A DNA stretch of 64,000 nt from Bacteroidales bacterium (GTDB taxonomy: Bacteria; Bacteroidota; Bacteroidia; Bacteroidales; VadinHA17), in NCBI GenBank assembly GCA_016709865.1, contig JADJLX010000004.1, positions 1 through 64,000 of the forward strand, in the 5' to 3' direction. Every line of letters starts with the position of its first letter. Within the stretch, counting starts at the first letter, position 1. Positions 1 through 10,500 of the stretch are shown piece after piece. The position numbers and the translations under genes were made by a program. The notes below the pieces were generated by a model. It was not told where the DNA came from. It saw nothing but the letters and a program-made list of their open reading frames with translations, and searched no databases.

Positions 1-655
1 ATCATTTGGAAGGAGAAAGTAAGCCTCTGATGATAGTATACTTTTATCCTGCAGATTTAATCTATAAGTTTTTGAACCCTCTTTTACGGGTCGTATTACA
101 AGAACTCGGTTCCTGTTTCCGAAATCTCCTACTCCTCCTGCACGCCCAATTGCTTCAAGAACTGTCAGATAGTTATTATAGTTTATATATGTGCCAGGAC
201 CTTTGACTTCTCCAATTACTGTAAACTTAAAACTAAGCAACTTGCATTCCACCGTTGTGCTATTATAAACTTTGTCAACACTTTCTTGAATTATACTCCT
301 CGCTTCCTGTATTGTAAACCCTCCCACTTTTATTCTTCCTATAACAGGGATCAAAATAGTGCCGTCTGTATTTACATCATATCCATATAGATAGCCTCCA
401 CCCTCCCCCTGAACCTGGCTTCCGCCACATACCTGAAAGAGGAAAGAAAATCCTGAATTCTTCCGTCAGTGGCCATAGCCTTTGCAGTAATATACAGAAT
501 ATCCCGTTGCTGGATTTTGTAATCCGGCAATTCCATTGCGAACTGCTCCTGTCCGTCAAGTTCAGGAAGGTTATTCAGGTAAGTAAGTTTCTTTTGCGAG
601 GTACAGGAGGCCAGAACTAAAACTGCAATAGCGATTAGGGGAGGATGCGTTTCAT
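1..655 (-). pseudogene. Polysaccharide export protein (Wza/SLBB type), partial, two apparent frameshifts
   Basis: Outer-membrane lipoprotein of the Wza/polysaccharide-export family, which forms the channel for capsule or exopolysaccharide export. Read on the minus strand, an ATG at 655 starts MKRILP. A one-base slip in the G/C run at 638-641 leads into a lipobox segment ending LVLASC and then the export-domain segment with ELPDYKIQQRDILYI. A second slip near 431-447 leads to YGYDVNTDGTILIPVIGRI and an SLBB-like stretch with GEVKGPGTY and AIGRAGGVG, which runs off the window. Protein similarity is clear across all three frames, so this is one gene broken by two indels. It may be a true pseudogene or assembly error; several nearby genes show the same kind of break. 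The gene probably heads or belongs to a capsule cluster to the left. Confidence 0.8.
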
Positions 656-728
656 AGTATGAGGTTGAGGTTGAGGTTGAGGTTGAGCGTAAAGCGTAGA
701 GCGTAAAGATGAAAGAGTACTTGTGCTA
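656..728. repeat. Hexamer/heptamer array (GAGGTT and GAGCGTA units)
   Basis: Tandem GAGGTT units are followed by GAGCGTA/AAGCGTA units between the Wza-like and AbiEii-like genes. The same two unit types recur together at 1681-1773, and GAGCGTA alone at 2161-2182 and, inverted, at 2311-2352. Confidence 0.8.
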
Positions 729-1413
729 TTAGTGTTGAGTGGAATTAAAAAGAGAATTCTGTTGACCAAGTAATAAATCTTTTATTAGTTCCCGAAGTTG
801 TTTTTCAAAAGCAATTACATCTGGCGGAACTGTCCAGTTAATATCATCTAATTTTTCGAGTGGAAAACTATCAAGAATTTTTGATGCTTCAACTGCATTA
901 ATCCACATATCCTTTTCAGATGCCTCTTTAACAATGTCAACCCAGCTAAATTGATAGTTCAATGCTATAAAAACCAAATCTACAACATCCTTTTCCGAAT
1001 GCCTGCTTAATGCAGTAAGTTTATTCGAGAGTATATTTTCAATGATATCTGTCTTGAAGAGTTTTGTGGCTATATGAGTTCCTGTCCGGTACTGAATATC
1101 GTTTACAAAATCTATTTTTCAAAATTGCTTCATTCTGATGAACAAAAACTCTGGTAAAACTCTCACCTGTTACAGCAACTTCAGTCTTTAGTTTCTTACT
1201 CCGAATTGATGTCAGAATCAGTTCTACCTGTTTCTCAAAATTGGAATTTTGATTAACAAAAAAATCAAGATCATCTGAGTAACGATGATTCAGGTAGGCC
1301 CTGCTTAAAGCTGTTCCTCCTGTTAAATAAAAATCAACCGGAAGATTTTCTATAATACGCAATATCTTATCCTGCAGAGGATAAAGTATATTTTGATAAT
1401 AATCTTTTTGCAT
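729..1413 (-). pseudogene. AbiEii-type nucleotidyltransferase, apparent frameshift
   Basis: Nucleotidyltransferase of the AbiEii/AbiGii toxin family (PF08843). The N-terminal part has FYLTGGTALSRAYLNHRYSDDLDFF, split here as the GG-T-ALS motif followed by the catalytic S-DDLDFF motif, so the active site looks intact. The reading frame breaks in a five-base A/T run at 1115-1119. In the other frame the protein continues with FVNDIQYRTG, then KLTALSRHSEKDVVDLVFI, to a stop at 729. Removing one base restores a single protein of about 228 residues, which is near family length. The start at 1413 overlaps the upstream small gene by 47 bp, as expected of a translationally coupled toxin/antitoxin-like pair. 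Known family members transfer nucleotides to tRNA or other targets; the substrate here is unknown. Confidence 0.8.
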
Positions 1414-1669
1414 TTCTGTAATATATCTGACGCTGGCGGGGATAGAGTTTGCTTATAGCGCTCTCTGAAAGTAGCTGCAGTAAATCATTATTACCCAGAA
1501 GCTGTATTAATTCATACCAGTTAAGACTATTCAGTGCACGAATCAACATTTGTTCATCTAGTAGAGCCTGTTGCGGGTTTTTCATTATCTGACGAAGAAG
1601 TTTATCTCTTTTCCCGGATGGCAGATCCCAAAGCATTCCTTTTAGCTTTATTTCCAGTGATTTATCCAC
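1367..1669 (-). CDS. Small helical partner of the AbiEii-like gene (DUF6922-like)
   Basis: This 100-residue protein sits directly upstream of, and overlaps, the AbiEii-like nucleotidyltransferase, the position usually held by the antitoxin or regulator. It begins MDKSLEIKLKGMLWDLPSG and is predicted to be all-helical with no signal peptide. The pattern LWD followed by a helix-rich body ending in an LNSLNWYELIQLLG-type segment resembles the short DUF6922-type proteins that accompany AbiEii in Bacteroidota. That assignment is from memory and only moderately secure. The last codons overlap the start of the toxin-like frame. An antitoxin role is inferred from position, not from a recognised DNA-binding motif. 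Confidence 0.6.
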   Translation of the reverse strand: MDKSLEIKLKGMLWDLPSGKRDKLLRQIMKNPQQALLDEQMLIRALNSLNWYELIQLLGNNDLLQLLSESAISKLYPRQRQIYYRNAKRLLSKYTLSSAG

Positions 1670-1680
1670 GTTAAACTATG

Positions 1681-1773
1681 TTGAGGTTGAGGTTGAGGTT
1701 GAGCGGAGAGCGTAAAGCGGAGAGCGTAAAGCGTAGAGCGTAGAGTGTTGAGCGTAGAGTGTAGAGTGTTGAG
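1681..1773. repeat. GAGGTT/GAGCGTA hexamer-heptamer array
   Basis: Three GAGGTT units precede a run of GAGCGTA, GAGCGGA and AAGCGTA heptamers that ends a few bases before the stop codon of the S23-type gene. It is the same composite array as at 656-728. Confidence 0.8.
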
Positions 1774-1779
1774 TTATAA

Positions 1780-2154
1780 CTAAAGGCACCATTTGTCAGC
1801 ATTGTTTATCATCGAAATCAGAATTTTCCGAACTTCTGCATATTCACTGGTTAATCTGTTGTTAATTTCTTTGCTAATATATTTACAATCCAGTGAATAA
1901 TCGAGCCATGTCTCAGTTTCAAATTCTTCACCTAAAGAGTCTGTTAATTTATTAATAAAAGACTTCTCATATCTCCTCTTTGCCCACGCTTCTGCAATAC
2001 ATGCAGTTACAGATCTGGATGATCTTCTTATTTGGTCCGTCAATGAATATTTCTCTTCTTTTGGAAAACTTTTTGAGATCTCAAAAATCTCCATAGCTAG
2101 TTTATATGCCTTCTGATATACAATTAAGTCTTTAAAACTCTCAATCTTGCCCAT
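1780..2154 (-). CDS. Four-helix-bundle protein (23S rRNA intervening-sequence / S23 family)
   Basis: This 124-residue protein of the TIGR02436/PF05635 four-helix-bundle family is named after proteins encoded in 23S rRNA intervening sequences; no biochemical function is established. The family signature is visible: FKDLIVYQKAYKLAMEIFE near the N-terminus, then LTDQIRRSSRSV and IAEAWAKRR around residues 38-62, and a C-terminal helix ending INNADKWCL. No rRNA is nearby, so this is a free-standing chromosomal copy, common in Bacteroidota accessory regions. A second member lies at 31636-31995 and a decayed C-terminal piece lies immediately downstream at about 2195-2280. Confidence 0.9.
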   Translation of the reverse strand: MGKIESFKDLIVYQKAYKLAMEIFEISKSFPKEEKYSLTDQIRRSSRSVTACIAEAWAKRRYEKSFINKLTDSLGEEFETETWLDYSLDCKYISKEINNRLTSEYAEVRKILISMINNADKWCL

Positions 2155-2194
2155 AACTTAAAGAGCGTAGAGCGTAGAGCGAAAAGTAAAGTTA

Positions 2195-2280
2195 AAATTA
2201 AAGGCATATTTATTAGCATTGTTAATAATGGATAAAATCATCTTATAAGATTTTGTGTGTTCCTTTTCTGCCAATTCTGG
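2195..2280 (-). pseudogene. Decayed C-terminus of a second S23-type protein
   Basis: On the minus strand one frame reads ELAEKEHTKSYKMILSIINN and then ANKYAF. It matches the end of the adjacent S23 gene (RKILISMINNADKW) at K-IL-S-INNA-K. The rest of the gene is absent and is replaced by GAGCGTA-type repeats on both sides. This is a relic of a tandem duplication. Confidence 0.6.
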
Positions 2281-2310
2281 TCATATTTAAAGTTCTCTAT
2301 GCTTTCTTCT

Positions 2311-2352
2311 CACTGCTACGCTCTACGCTCTACGCTCTACGCTATCTTCTAA
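2311..2352. repeat. Inverted CTACGCT heptamer array
   Basis: Tandem CTACGCT heptamers are the reverse complement of the GAGCGTA-type arrays at 656-728, 1681-1773 and 2161-2182. The rest of the 2155-2477 gap holds the S23 relic and no other gene that I can see. Confidence 0.75.
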
Positions 2353-2477
2353 CCGCTCTACGCTTGCCCTCCGGCAAGCGCCCGCCCCGTCAGTCCCATC
2401 TTTCCAAATGGCCTAACAAGGCGATATTTTGCTGTTTTTCATTGCTTTAACAAACGCAACAAGGTAACAGCAACCCT

Positions 2478-3035
2478 TTATTTTGCTACCAGTTCAACTT
2501 CATTTATATTCCAGAGAGGCAGGAGGTCCGCTGGCTTATAAAGACCAAGTTCCCTGTCTGCTTCAATTGAATTTAATATTGTATAACTTACTTTCCGTCC
2601 GACAAGTTCCTCGGCCTGTGATACTTTTTTTGCAAGGTACTCACGGTCAATACTATCGCCTATCAGAATAAGCTCTATTACTTTGCTGTCCTTGCCGCGG
2701 GCAAAATCACCAACCAGGTAAACCGATAACAAGTTCCCAAGACGATGAATGACCTTTTCAATTACCCTGTCAATGCCTGCTTCCTTTAAAATGATATCAT
2801 GAATATCCTTAAACAAAGGGTGACTCCTATTTGCCTGATAAATCTTCTTATTACCATCTCTCAGAGAATTAAGCAGTCCGGCCTCTTCAAACCTGTTAAG
2901 CTCAATACGAATTGAATTAGATGACTCCCCGAACTCAGACTCAAGTCCACGCAGGTGTGCACGTGTGCTGCTGTTAAGAAAGAACTTCTTAAGCAGCTTT
3001 ATACGTGTCTGCGATGTAATGAGAGTACCGATCAT
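2478..3035 (-). CDS. Winged-helix protein fused to a degenerate nucleotidyltransferase domain
   Basis: This 185-residue protein begins with an ArsR/MarR-like winged helix (residues 1-75; TRIKLLKKFFLNSSTRAHLR, then a recognition-helix segment SSNSIRIELNRFEEAGLL) and ends with a minimal-nucleotidyltransferase-like domain (about 95-160). Proteins of this architecture often sit beside Bacteroidota polysaccharide loci and are annotated as transcriptional regulators. The catalytic motif is altered: the expected GS-ARG followed by S-D-x-D is GDFARGKDSKVIELILIG, so the first metal-binding Asp is Val and the second is Glu. The domain therefore probably binds a nucleotide without transferring it. The gene is monocistronic and flanked by repeats. 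Confidence 0.8.
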   Translation of the reverse strand: MIGTLITSQTRIKLLKKFFLNSSTRAHLRGLESEFGESSNSIRIELNRFEEAGLLNSLRDGNKKIYQANRSHPLFKDIHDIILKEAGIDRVIEKVIHRLGNLLSVYLVGDFARGKDSKVIELILIGDSIDREYLAKKVSQAEELVGRKVSYTILNSIEADRELGLYKPADLLPLWNINEVELVAK

Positions 3036-3140
3036 CAGGTCAGGTTAATGAGTAACAACTTTTCTCGATTTATTTAGGATTCCAAATCAAGTTGGGTAAA
3101 TGACAGATTTGTAATGAAAGGTTGCTTTGGGGGGAGAAGA

Positions 3141-3300
3141 GAACAGGGAACAGGGAACAGGAAACAGAAAACAGGGAACAGGTTTTTCCTCCCAGACCTC
3201 ATCCGGATTGATCCCTGATCCCTGACCTCTGACCTGATCCTGATCCCTCATCCCTGATCCCTTCCCGATCCCTAATTCCTCATCCCTCATTCCTCCCAAA
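3141..3300. repeat. Paired heptamer arrays (GGGAACA then TGATCCC)
   Basis: Five or six GGGAACA/GGAAACA units are followed, after a T-rich spacer, by about ten TGATCCC, TGACCTC and TCATCCC units. The array fills the gap before the nucleotidyltransferase gene and ends about 20 bp before its start. Confidence 0.8.
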
Positions 3301-3318
3301 AATATCCTACTTAGCCTT

Positions 3319-4308
3319 GTGAATATGAAAGAACTGCTCCTCCTCCTATGCCACTACCCCTATTCAGAAAAGTACCGGAGTCAATCCCGGCTTCTTTCGG
3401 AGATAAAAGACTGGCCTTATTTTACAAAACTCATAAACTCTCACGGAATAATAGCCCTCGCCGCATATAATATAAAAGCTGCAAAGCTCGAAGGATTTGT
3501 TCCAAAGAATGAAATGTCTTTTCTTGAAAACGGTTATAGAAAAAGCATGATCCAGGAACTATGGCTTACAGAAAGATGGAAAGAGGTAAATACTATACTT
3601 GAAAGTGCCGGAATAAGGCATATTCTGTTGAAAGGGATGGCGCTGGAACACACTGTTTATGGTGCTGCCGGATTAAGACAGATGAATGATAACGACATCT
3701 ATATAAGTCCGGAGGATTCCATCAAAGCATGGTATCTGCTGCAGGAAAAAGGGTTCGCGCAGGAGCCATTTAAATCACCTCTTTTCAGGAAAATAACATT
3801 CAATATTGGTCGTCATCTCCCGGCCCTGTATAAAGATGGTTACACGCTTGAGATCCATGACAATCTTTTCGAAGATGAAAATTCAGAAGTTAATAAAACG
3901 GATGATTTGTTTTCAGACGCAAGGGAGATAAAAATAGGAGAAACCAGGGCATTAATACTTTCCGATAAGTGGCAGCTTAGACATCTTACGGATCATTTTA
4001 AACACCACATGTCGGGAGGAGAATGCCAGCTGCGACTTTACACTGATCTTCTCATGCTTAGCAGAGAAAGTCAGATTCAATTCCCTGATAACTTTATTGA
4101 AGAACCCATCCAAAGCGGCAAACCGGAATTCAGGAAAGCGGCGTATAAAAGAAATATCAGATCCATTCCTGCAAGATACAGAATGCGGTTTATTATCGGC
4201 GATACTTTCCCAACACTCATATGGATGACAAAGAGGTATAGATGCGGTAAGGCAGAGGCTGTACTGAGATATCTGCCAAGGATTGGCAAGCTCTGGTGGC
4301 TGGTTTAA
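3319..4308 (+). CDS. Nucleotidyltransferase family protein (NTP_transf_5)
   Basis: A 329-residue cytosolic protein of the PF14907 group of uncharacterised nucleotidyltransferases that accompany Bacteroidota capsule and exopolysaccharide genes. The core signature is at residues 97-125: HILLKGMALEHTVYG followed by LRQMNDNDIYI, that is K-G then the D-x-D metal-binding pair. Downstream comes a conserved LEIHDNLF segment and a histidine-rich helix DHFKHHM. GTG at 3319 is the first possible start, and an in-frame ATG at 3325 is equally plausible. The substrate is unknown. No partner is in the same operon, since both flanks are repeat arrays. Confidence 0.75.
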   Translation: MNMKELLLLLCHYPYSEKYRSQSRLLSEIKDWPYFTKLINSHGIIALAAYNIKAAKLEGFVPKNEMSFLENGYRKSMIQELWLTERWKEVNTILESAGIRHILLKGMALEHTVYGAAGLRQMNDNDIYISPEDSIKAWYLLQEKGFAQEPFKSPLFRKITFNIGRHLPALYKDGYTLEIHDNLFEDENSEVNKTDDLFSDAREIKIGETRALILSDKWQLRHLTDHFKHHMSGGECQLRLYTDLLMLSRESQIQFPDNFIEEPIQSGKPEFRKAAYKRNIRSIPARYRMRFIIGDTFPTLIWMTKRYRCGKAEAVLRYLPRIGKLWWLV

Positions 4309-4309
4309 G

Positions 4310-4405
4310 GGCGGTGCAGGGTGCGGGGTGCAGGATACAGGGTCTGCACCATGCACCTTGCACCACGCACCAGAAACTTCCTAATCCCGGATCCCTCATT
4401 CCTGA
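4310..4405. repeat. Heptamer arrays (GGGTGCA, TGCACCA, GATCCC)
   Basis: GGGTGCA-type units are followed by their inverse, TGCACCA/TGCACCT units, and then by a short TGATCCC-like tail matching the array at 3190-3300. It begins two bases after the stop of the nucleotidyltransferase gene. Confidence 0.75.
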
Positions 4406-4420
4406 TCACTGAAAATACTC

Positions 4421-4452
4421 TTTCGCTCTTGCCTTAATAATTAGTATTTTTG
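4421..4452 (+). promoter_or_regulatory. Bacteroidota-type promoter of the type B giant surface protein
   Basis: TATTTTTG at 4445-4452 matches the Bacteroidota -7 consensus TAnnTTTG. TTTC lies 20 bp upstream at the position of the -33 TTTG box. The predicted transcript has a leader of about 90 nt. The same -7 sequence precedes the paralogue at 11928. Confidence 0.6.
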
Positions 4453-4551
4453 CGTATCTTAACATGTTTTGGAAAAATCGATGTTGTGAATCACAAATTC
4501 AAAAGCAACCGAGGATGTGAAAATAAAGTCTAATATGAAACCGGTGACAAA

Positions 4552-7500
4552 ATGAAGAAACTAATTATATACACTATTTTGCTGTTGGCTCTTCCGACAG
4601 GCATTCTGGCTCAGACAATCATCAAAACAGTAGGTACATCCGGTGCCGATTATCCGACATTAAATGATGCTTTTTTTGATATTAATAGTGGAATACTGGA
4701 AGGAGAGATCATACTCCAGATAATTGACAACACAACTGAATCCTCCACCGCTGAACTTTTTGAGAGTGGTTATGGGGGCTCTCCGGGTTATACTTCAATA
4801 ACAATTTATCCAACAGCTTCAGGCTTTTCAATCAACGGAGATTTTGACGGCCCTCTTATTAACTTAAACGGAGCCACCAATGTAACATTTGACGGACGTT
4901 TGAACGCCACAGGGATAACACCGGACCTTATAATCACCAACATAAACACCGGAACTTCTGCTTCAACAATTCAATTTATAAACGATGCTTCCAATAATAC
5001 TGTTAAGTATTGCACCATTATGGGGTCATCAACAAATATTGCCGGTGGTGTAATATTTTTTTCAACAGCTGGTACAGGAAATGGAAACGATGGAAATACA
5101 ATTGATTTAAATAACATTACAGGTGATCCTGCAGGGAGACCAGTAAATACAATTTATTCCGCAGGAACTTCAGGAAAGGAAAACAGTGGAAACATTATCA
5201 GCAACAATTCACTTTATGACTTTTTTTCACCTTCATTATTGGTGAACGGAACTTCAAATGGTATAAACATTTCTGACAACTCAACTGCCTGGTCCATTAC
5301 TGGCAACAGTTTTTATGAGACAACATCATTTGCACCTGCCGGTACACCCACAGTTACCTATAATGCCATCATAATCAATAATACAGGTATATCTTTTACT
5401 GTGTCGGGAAACTTTATTGGAGGAAGCTCTCCTTCCTGCGTTGGTTTATGGTCCAAAACCAATGCAAAGAATAATGTCTTTTATGGCATATATCTTAATG
5501 TTGGAACTGGAACTGTAAGTAGCGTTCAGGAAAATACTATAAAAAACTTTAACTGGGCAAATTCATCCTTTGCTAACTGGACAGGGATCCATGTTGCAGG
5601 CGGGGATGTGAATATTGGAACAACAACAGGTAATATAATTGGTGCTTCAACAGGCACCGGTTCTATTATTGTCTCTTCCGGGAATCCTAATGCTTTTGCA
5701 TATGGAATAAATATATCCGGTACCGGAACTGTTGATTGTCAGAACAATACAATCGGATCTATAACAACTTCCGCCGGACCTGGGAACTCTTTCAACTTTA
5801 TTGGTATTAATAAAACAGCTGCCGGAACAACAACAATCAATAATAATATAATTGGTAGTCTTACTCAGGCTAACAGCATTCAGGCAAGCTCAGTTAGTAC
5901 TTCATTTGCCCAGAGTGTTATTGGTATCAGCAACGCCGGTTCAGGGAATATTTCAATAATCGGTAACAGTATTGTAAATCTTACAAACACAACTACAAAT
6001 TCAACAGAAGCTACTTTAGGTTTAATAAATGGCATCAGGTCGTCGAATGGTACAAACACAATATCAAACAATACTATTCATGAATTAACTATAGCAAATG
6101 CAAACACTTCAATAACCAATACCTCCTCTGTTTGTGGAATCTGTCTTACCGGCTCTACTTTAAAAACCATTACAGGAAATGATATTTACAATTTGTCAAA
6201 TACATACAGTTCTTTTAAAGGAAATGTGACAGGACTATATTTTACAGGAAGCACAGGTGCAAATATTGTCAGCGGAAATTTCGTACACAGTCTTTCCGCC
6301 ACAGGAGCAACAGTTACAGCTCCTCTGGCAAGTATTTATGGGATCCAGATGGCTGCAGGGGCAGCAACCTATTCAAATAATATTATAAGCCTTGGAGGAA
6401 ATACCCCCGTTACTATTACCGGGATTTATGAAACAGGTGCAGCAGCAAATAATAACAACCTCTATTATAACACGATATATATAAGTGGTGCTCCGACATC
6501 AGGGGCAGGTAACAGCCATGCTTTGTACAGTGCTGTTACAACAAATACCAGGGATTTCAGAAATAATATCCTGAATAATGGACGTTCAAACAGCGGAGCA
6601 AGCGGAAAACACTATTCTATTTATATAGCAACAGCCGGAGGGACAATTACAACTGATTACAATGACTATTACGCACCAGGAACCGGAGGTGTTTTAGGAT
6701 ATTTTGCCGGTGATGTTACATCCCTTGCGACATGGAAAATTGCGACAGGTCAGGATGTAAACAGTCTTGAAACAATTCCGTCATTTACAAATGCAGGCGG
6801 ACTATTGCCTGAAGACTATATTCCCGGGGCCCTCCTCACGGCAGTGGCAGGAACGGGTATCTTAAACGATTTCAATGGAGCTCTCAGGGTTGCCCCTCTC
6901 ACAATGGGAGCATTTGAAGGAGGCTCATGCAGTAATCCCACAAGCGGAGGAACAATAGCTGCTGCACAAAGCGGCTGTGTACCTTTCGATCCTGCTGCAT
7001 TTACAAGCACGACTCCTGCTTCCGGGTACTCGGGTGCGTCCCTGGAATATAAATGGCAGGAATCGATAACCGGAGCCGGTTCGGGCTTTTCTGATATTGC
7101 ATCAAGCAACTCGGCAACATATAATCCGGGTGTTATAAATCAGACCACCTGGTACAAACGACTTGCAAGGGTTTCATGTATAGGAGTGGGCGACTGGACA
7201 GGTGCTGCTGAATCGAATGTGCTGATGGTTACAGTCAATCCATTACCTGCAATCGGATTAACAGTTGGCGGTGCAAATGAAGTATGTTACGGCACGGGTA
7301 CAAATATTACAGTTGCCTTATCCGAAGCCGGAGTGAATTACCAGTTAAGAAATGGGGTTACAAATGTCGGTTCACCTGTAGCAGGCACCTCCGGAACTAT
7401 CAACCTTCCGACCGGTAACCTGGTAACAACAACAACTTTTAACGTACTTGCTACCAATTCAGTTACAAATTGTTCTGCTCAATTAACCCAGACAAAACTT

Positions 7501-10500
7501 TTGACGGTCAATCCTCTGCCAACTATAGGCTTATCTGTTGGCGGTCCCGGTACAATTTGTTCAGGAACTTCAGGAAATGTAACAGTTGCGTTATCACAGA
7601 GCGGGGTAAACTACCAGTTAAGAAATGACAATGCAAATGAACTTGTTGGTGCTCCTGTTGCCGGCGACGGAGGAACAATCAACCTTCCTACCGGTGCAAT
7701 GACATTTAATATCCTTTATAATGTTCTGGCAATAAATGGCACAACAAGCTGCTCTGCAGAGTTAACAGATAAGGAATTAGTAAATGTTTATCCTCCCAGC
7801 AATGGAGGAACAATCAGCGGTACCTCTTCCATTGTATACGGTTCTTCATCCGGAATCATGACATTATCAGGTTATACTGGAACAATACAGCGCTGGGAAA
7901 AACGATACAATTCAGGCAGCTGGACTACAATAGCCAATACAAATGCCACATATTCGGAAACACCTGTACCATCAGGAACCTGGGGGTACAGAGCTGTAGT
8001 TAAAAGCGGAACATGTAATGAAGCAAATTCAGCTGAATTCAGTATAACTGTAAATCCTAAAGCCCTTACTATAACTGCAGAAAACAAGAGTAAGAACTAT
8101 GGTGATGCATTACCTGTACTTACCTTTACTTATACCGGTTTGGTGAACGGAGATCTTGCAACAGCAACTCCTCCGACAGTAACTACAACGGCAACTGCAG
8201 CAAGTCCGGCAGGAACTTATGCTATTACTGCTTCTGGGGCAGCTGATCCTAACTACACAATAACCTATGTACCAGGAGTCTTAACTGTTAATAAAGTACC
8301 ATTGACAATAACAGCTGACAATAAGAGCAAGAATTACGGAGCTGCTTTACCTTCACTTACTGTAACTTATACCGGACTGGTTAATGGTGATCTGGCTGCA
8401 GCAACTCCTCCTGCAATTAATACAACAGCAACTGCAGCAAGTCCTGCAGGGACTTATCCCATAACAGCTTCAGGTGCTTCTGATCCGAACTACAACATAA
8501 GTTATGTTGACGGTACATTAACTATCGACAAAGTGTCTCTGACAATAACAGCTGACAATAAGGTCAAAAACTATGGCGATCCGTTGCCTGTTCTTACCTT
8601 TACTTACACAGGTTTGGTAAATGGTGATGTGGCTACTTCAACATTGCCCGTGGTCACGACCACTGGTCTACAAAGTTCTGATGCAGGGACCTACCCTATT
8701 ACTGCATCCGGTGCTGCTGATCCAAACTATAATATAAGCTATGTTGCAGGAACATTAACAGTCGATAAAGTACCATTGACTATTACACCTGACAATAAGA
8801 GCAAAAATTATGGCGCAGCATTGCCCCTTCTGACTTATGCTTTTACAGGCCTCGTGAATGGCGATATTGTAACCGCAACTCCTCCGGCTGTAACCACAAC
8901 AGCAACAGCATCAAGTCCTGCCGGGACTTATCCCATAACTGCTTCAGGTGCTGCTGATCCTAATTATACTATAAGTTACTCTGCTGGAATATTAACTGTC
9001 GACAAAGTTCTGTTAACAATAACGGCCGACAACAAAAGCAAGAATTATGGTGCCGTATTACCTGCACTAACCTTCACATATTCCGGACTTGTGAATGGAG
9101 ACATTGCTACTGCAACTCTTCCAACAGTAACAACGGCTGCAACTGCTGCCAGTCCAGCCGGTACATATAATATAACTGTATCAGGTGCTGCCGATCCAAA
9201 TTATACGATAAGCTATGGTACCGGAATTTTAACTGTTGACAGAGTTCCATTGACAATCACTGCTGAGAATAAGAGTAAGAATTACGGAGCTGCATTACCG
9301 GTACTTACCTTTACTTATTCCGGACTTGTTAATGGAGATGTTACTGCTGCTACTCCTCCGGCTATAACATCAACTGCCACTGCTGCAAGTCCTGCCGGAA
9401 CCTATACTATTACAGTATCCGGTGCGGCCGATTCAAATTACAATATAAGTTATGTTGCAGGTACACTAACTGTTGACAAAGTCCCGCTAACGATAATTGC
9501 AGATAATAAAAGTATAATCTATGGCTCAGCTTTGCCGGTTTTCACAGTTACCTATACAGGGCTGGTTAATGGGGACCTGGCTTCGTCTACTCCTCCTTCT
9601 GTAACAACAATTGCCACTGCTGCGAGTCCGGCCGGATCGTATGTGCTAACCCCTTCAGGAGCCATAGATAATAATTATATTTTCACATATATTGACGGTG
9701 TTCTCACTATCAGCAAATCAGATCAGACAATAACCTTTAGCTCTTTATCGGATAAGACATACGGAGATTCTGATTTTGCACCTGCAGCCACTGCTAGTTC
9801 CGGATTAAGTGTATCATTAGTCAGTGATAATCTTTCGGTTGCAAGCATTTCAGGAGGAGTAATTCATATAACAGGTGCAGGAAACGCAATTATAACTGCT
9901 TCGCAAAACGGGGATGGGAACTATAACCCTGCTCCTTCTGTATCCAGGTCACTCACAGTAGCTAAGGCAGCATTAACTTTTACAGCCGAGAACAAATCAA
10001 AACTGTACCAGGCTCAGAATCCTGTACTGACATATAGTATTGCAGGATTCGTAAATGGAGAAACGCAATCGGTACTCGATGTTTTGCCTTCCATTCAGAC
10101 AACTGCACTTCAGAACTCAACAAATGGCGATTATCCGATTACAATCTCCGGAGGAAGTGATAATAACTATACCTATATATATATCCCGGGTAAACTAACA
10201 ATCACTAGACTTCAGCAGACAATAACATTTTCAGGCTTCCCGGAAAAATTACTTGTAGGAGATAAATATACACTTGCGGCAACCTCATCATCAGGACTTA
10301 CTGTACAATTTGAAAGTATGGATGCTTCTCTGGCAACTGTATCCGGGAATGAACTTACAGGAGTATCAAAAGGGAATGTGCAGATCCGCGCATTTCATCC
10401 CGGCGATCTGAACTGGGATGCAGCGGAGGCGTTTGTCACAGTTGAAATATACTCCACACATAAAGATATAATGCATCTTTTCACGCCAAATAATGACGGA

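Noticed and set aside
6..206. Open frame on the plus strand at the left edge
   Set aside because: It is antisense to the Wza-like gene, whose similarity on the minus strand is clear.
1780..2154. An rRNA intervening sequence because of the S23 family name
   Set aside because: No 23S rRNA sequence flanks this gene or the copy at 31636-31995; these are free-standing genes.
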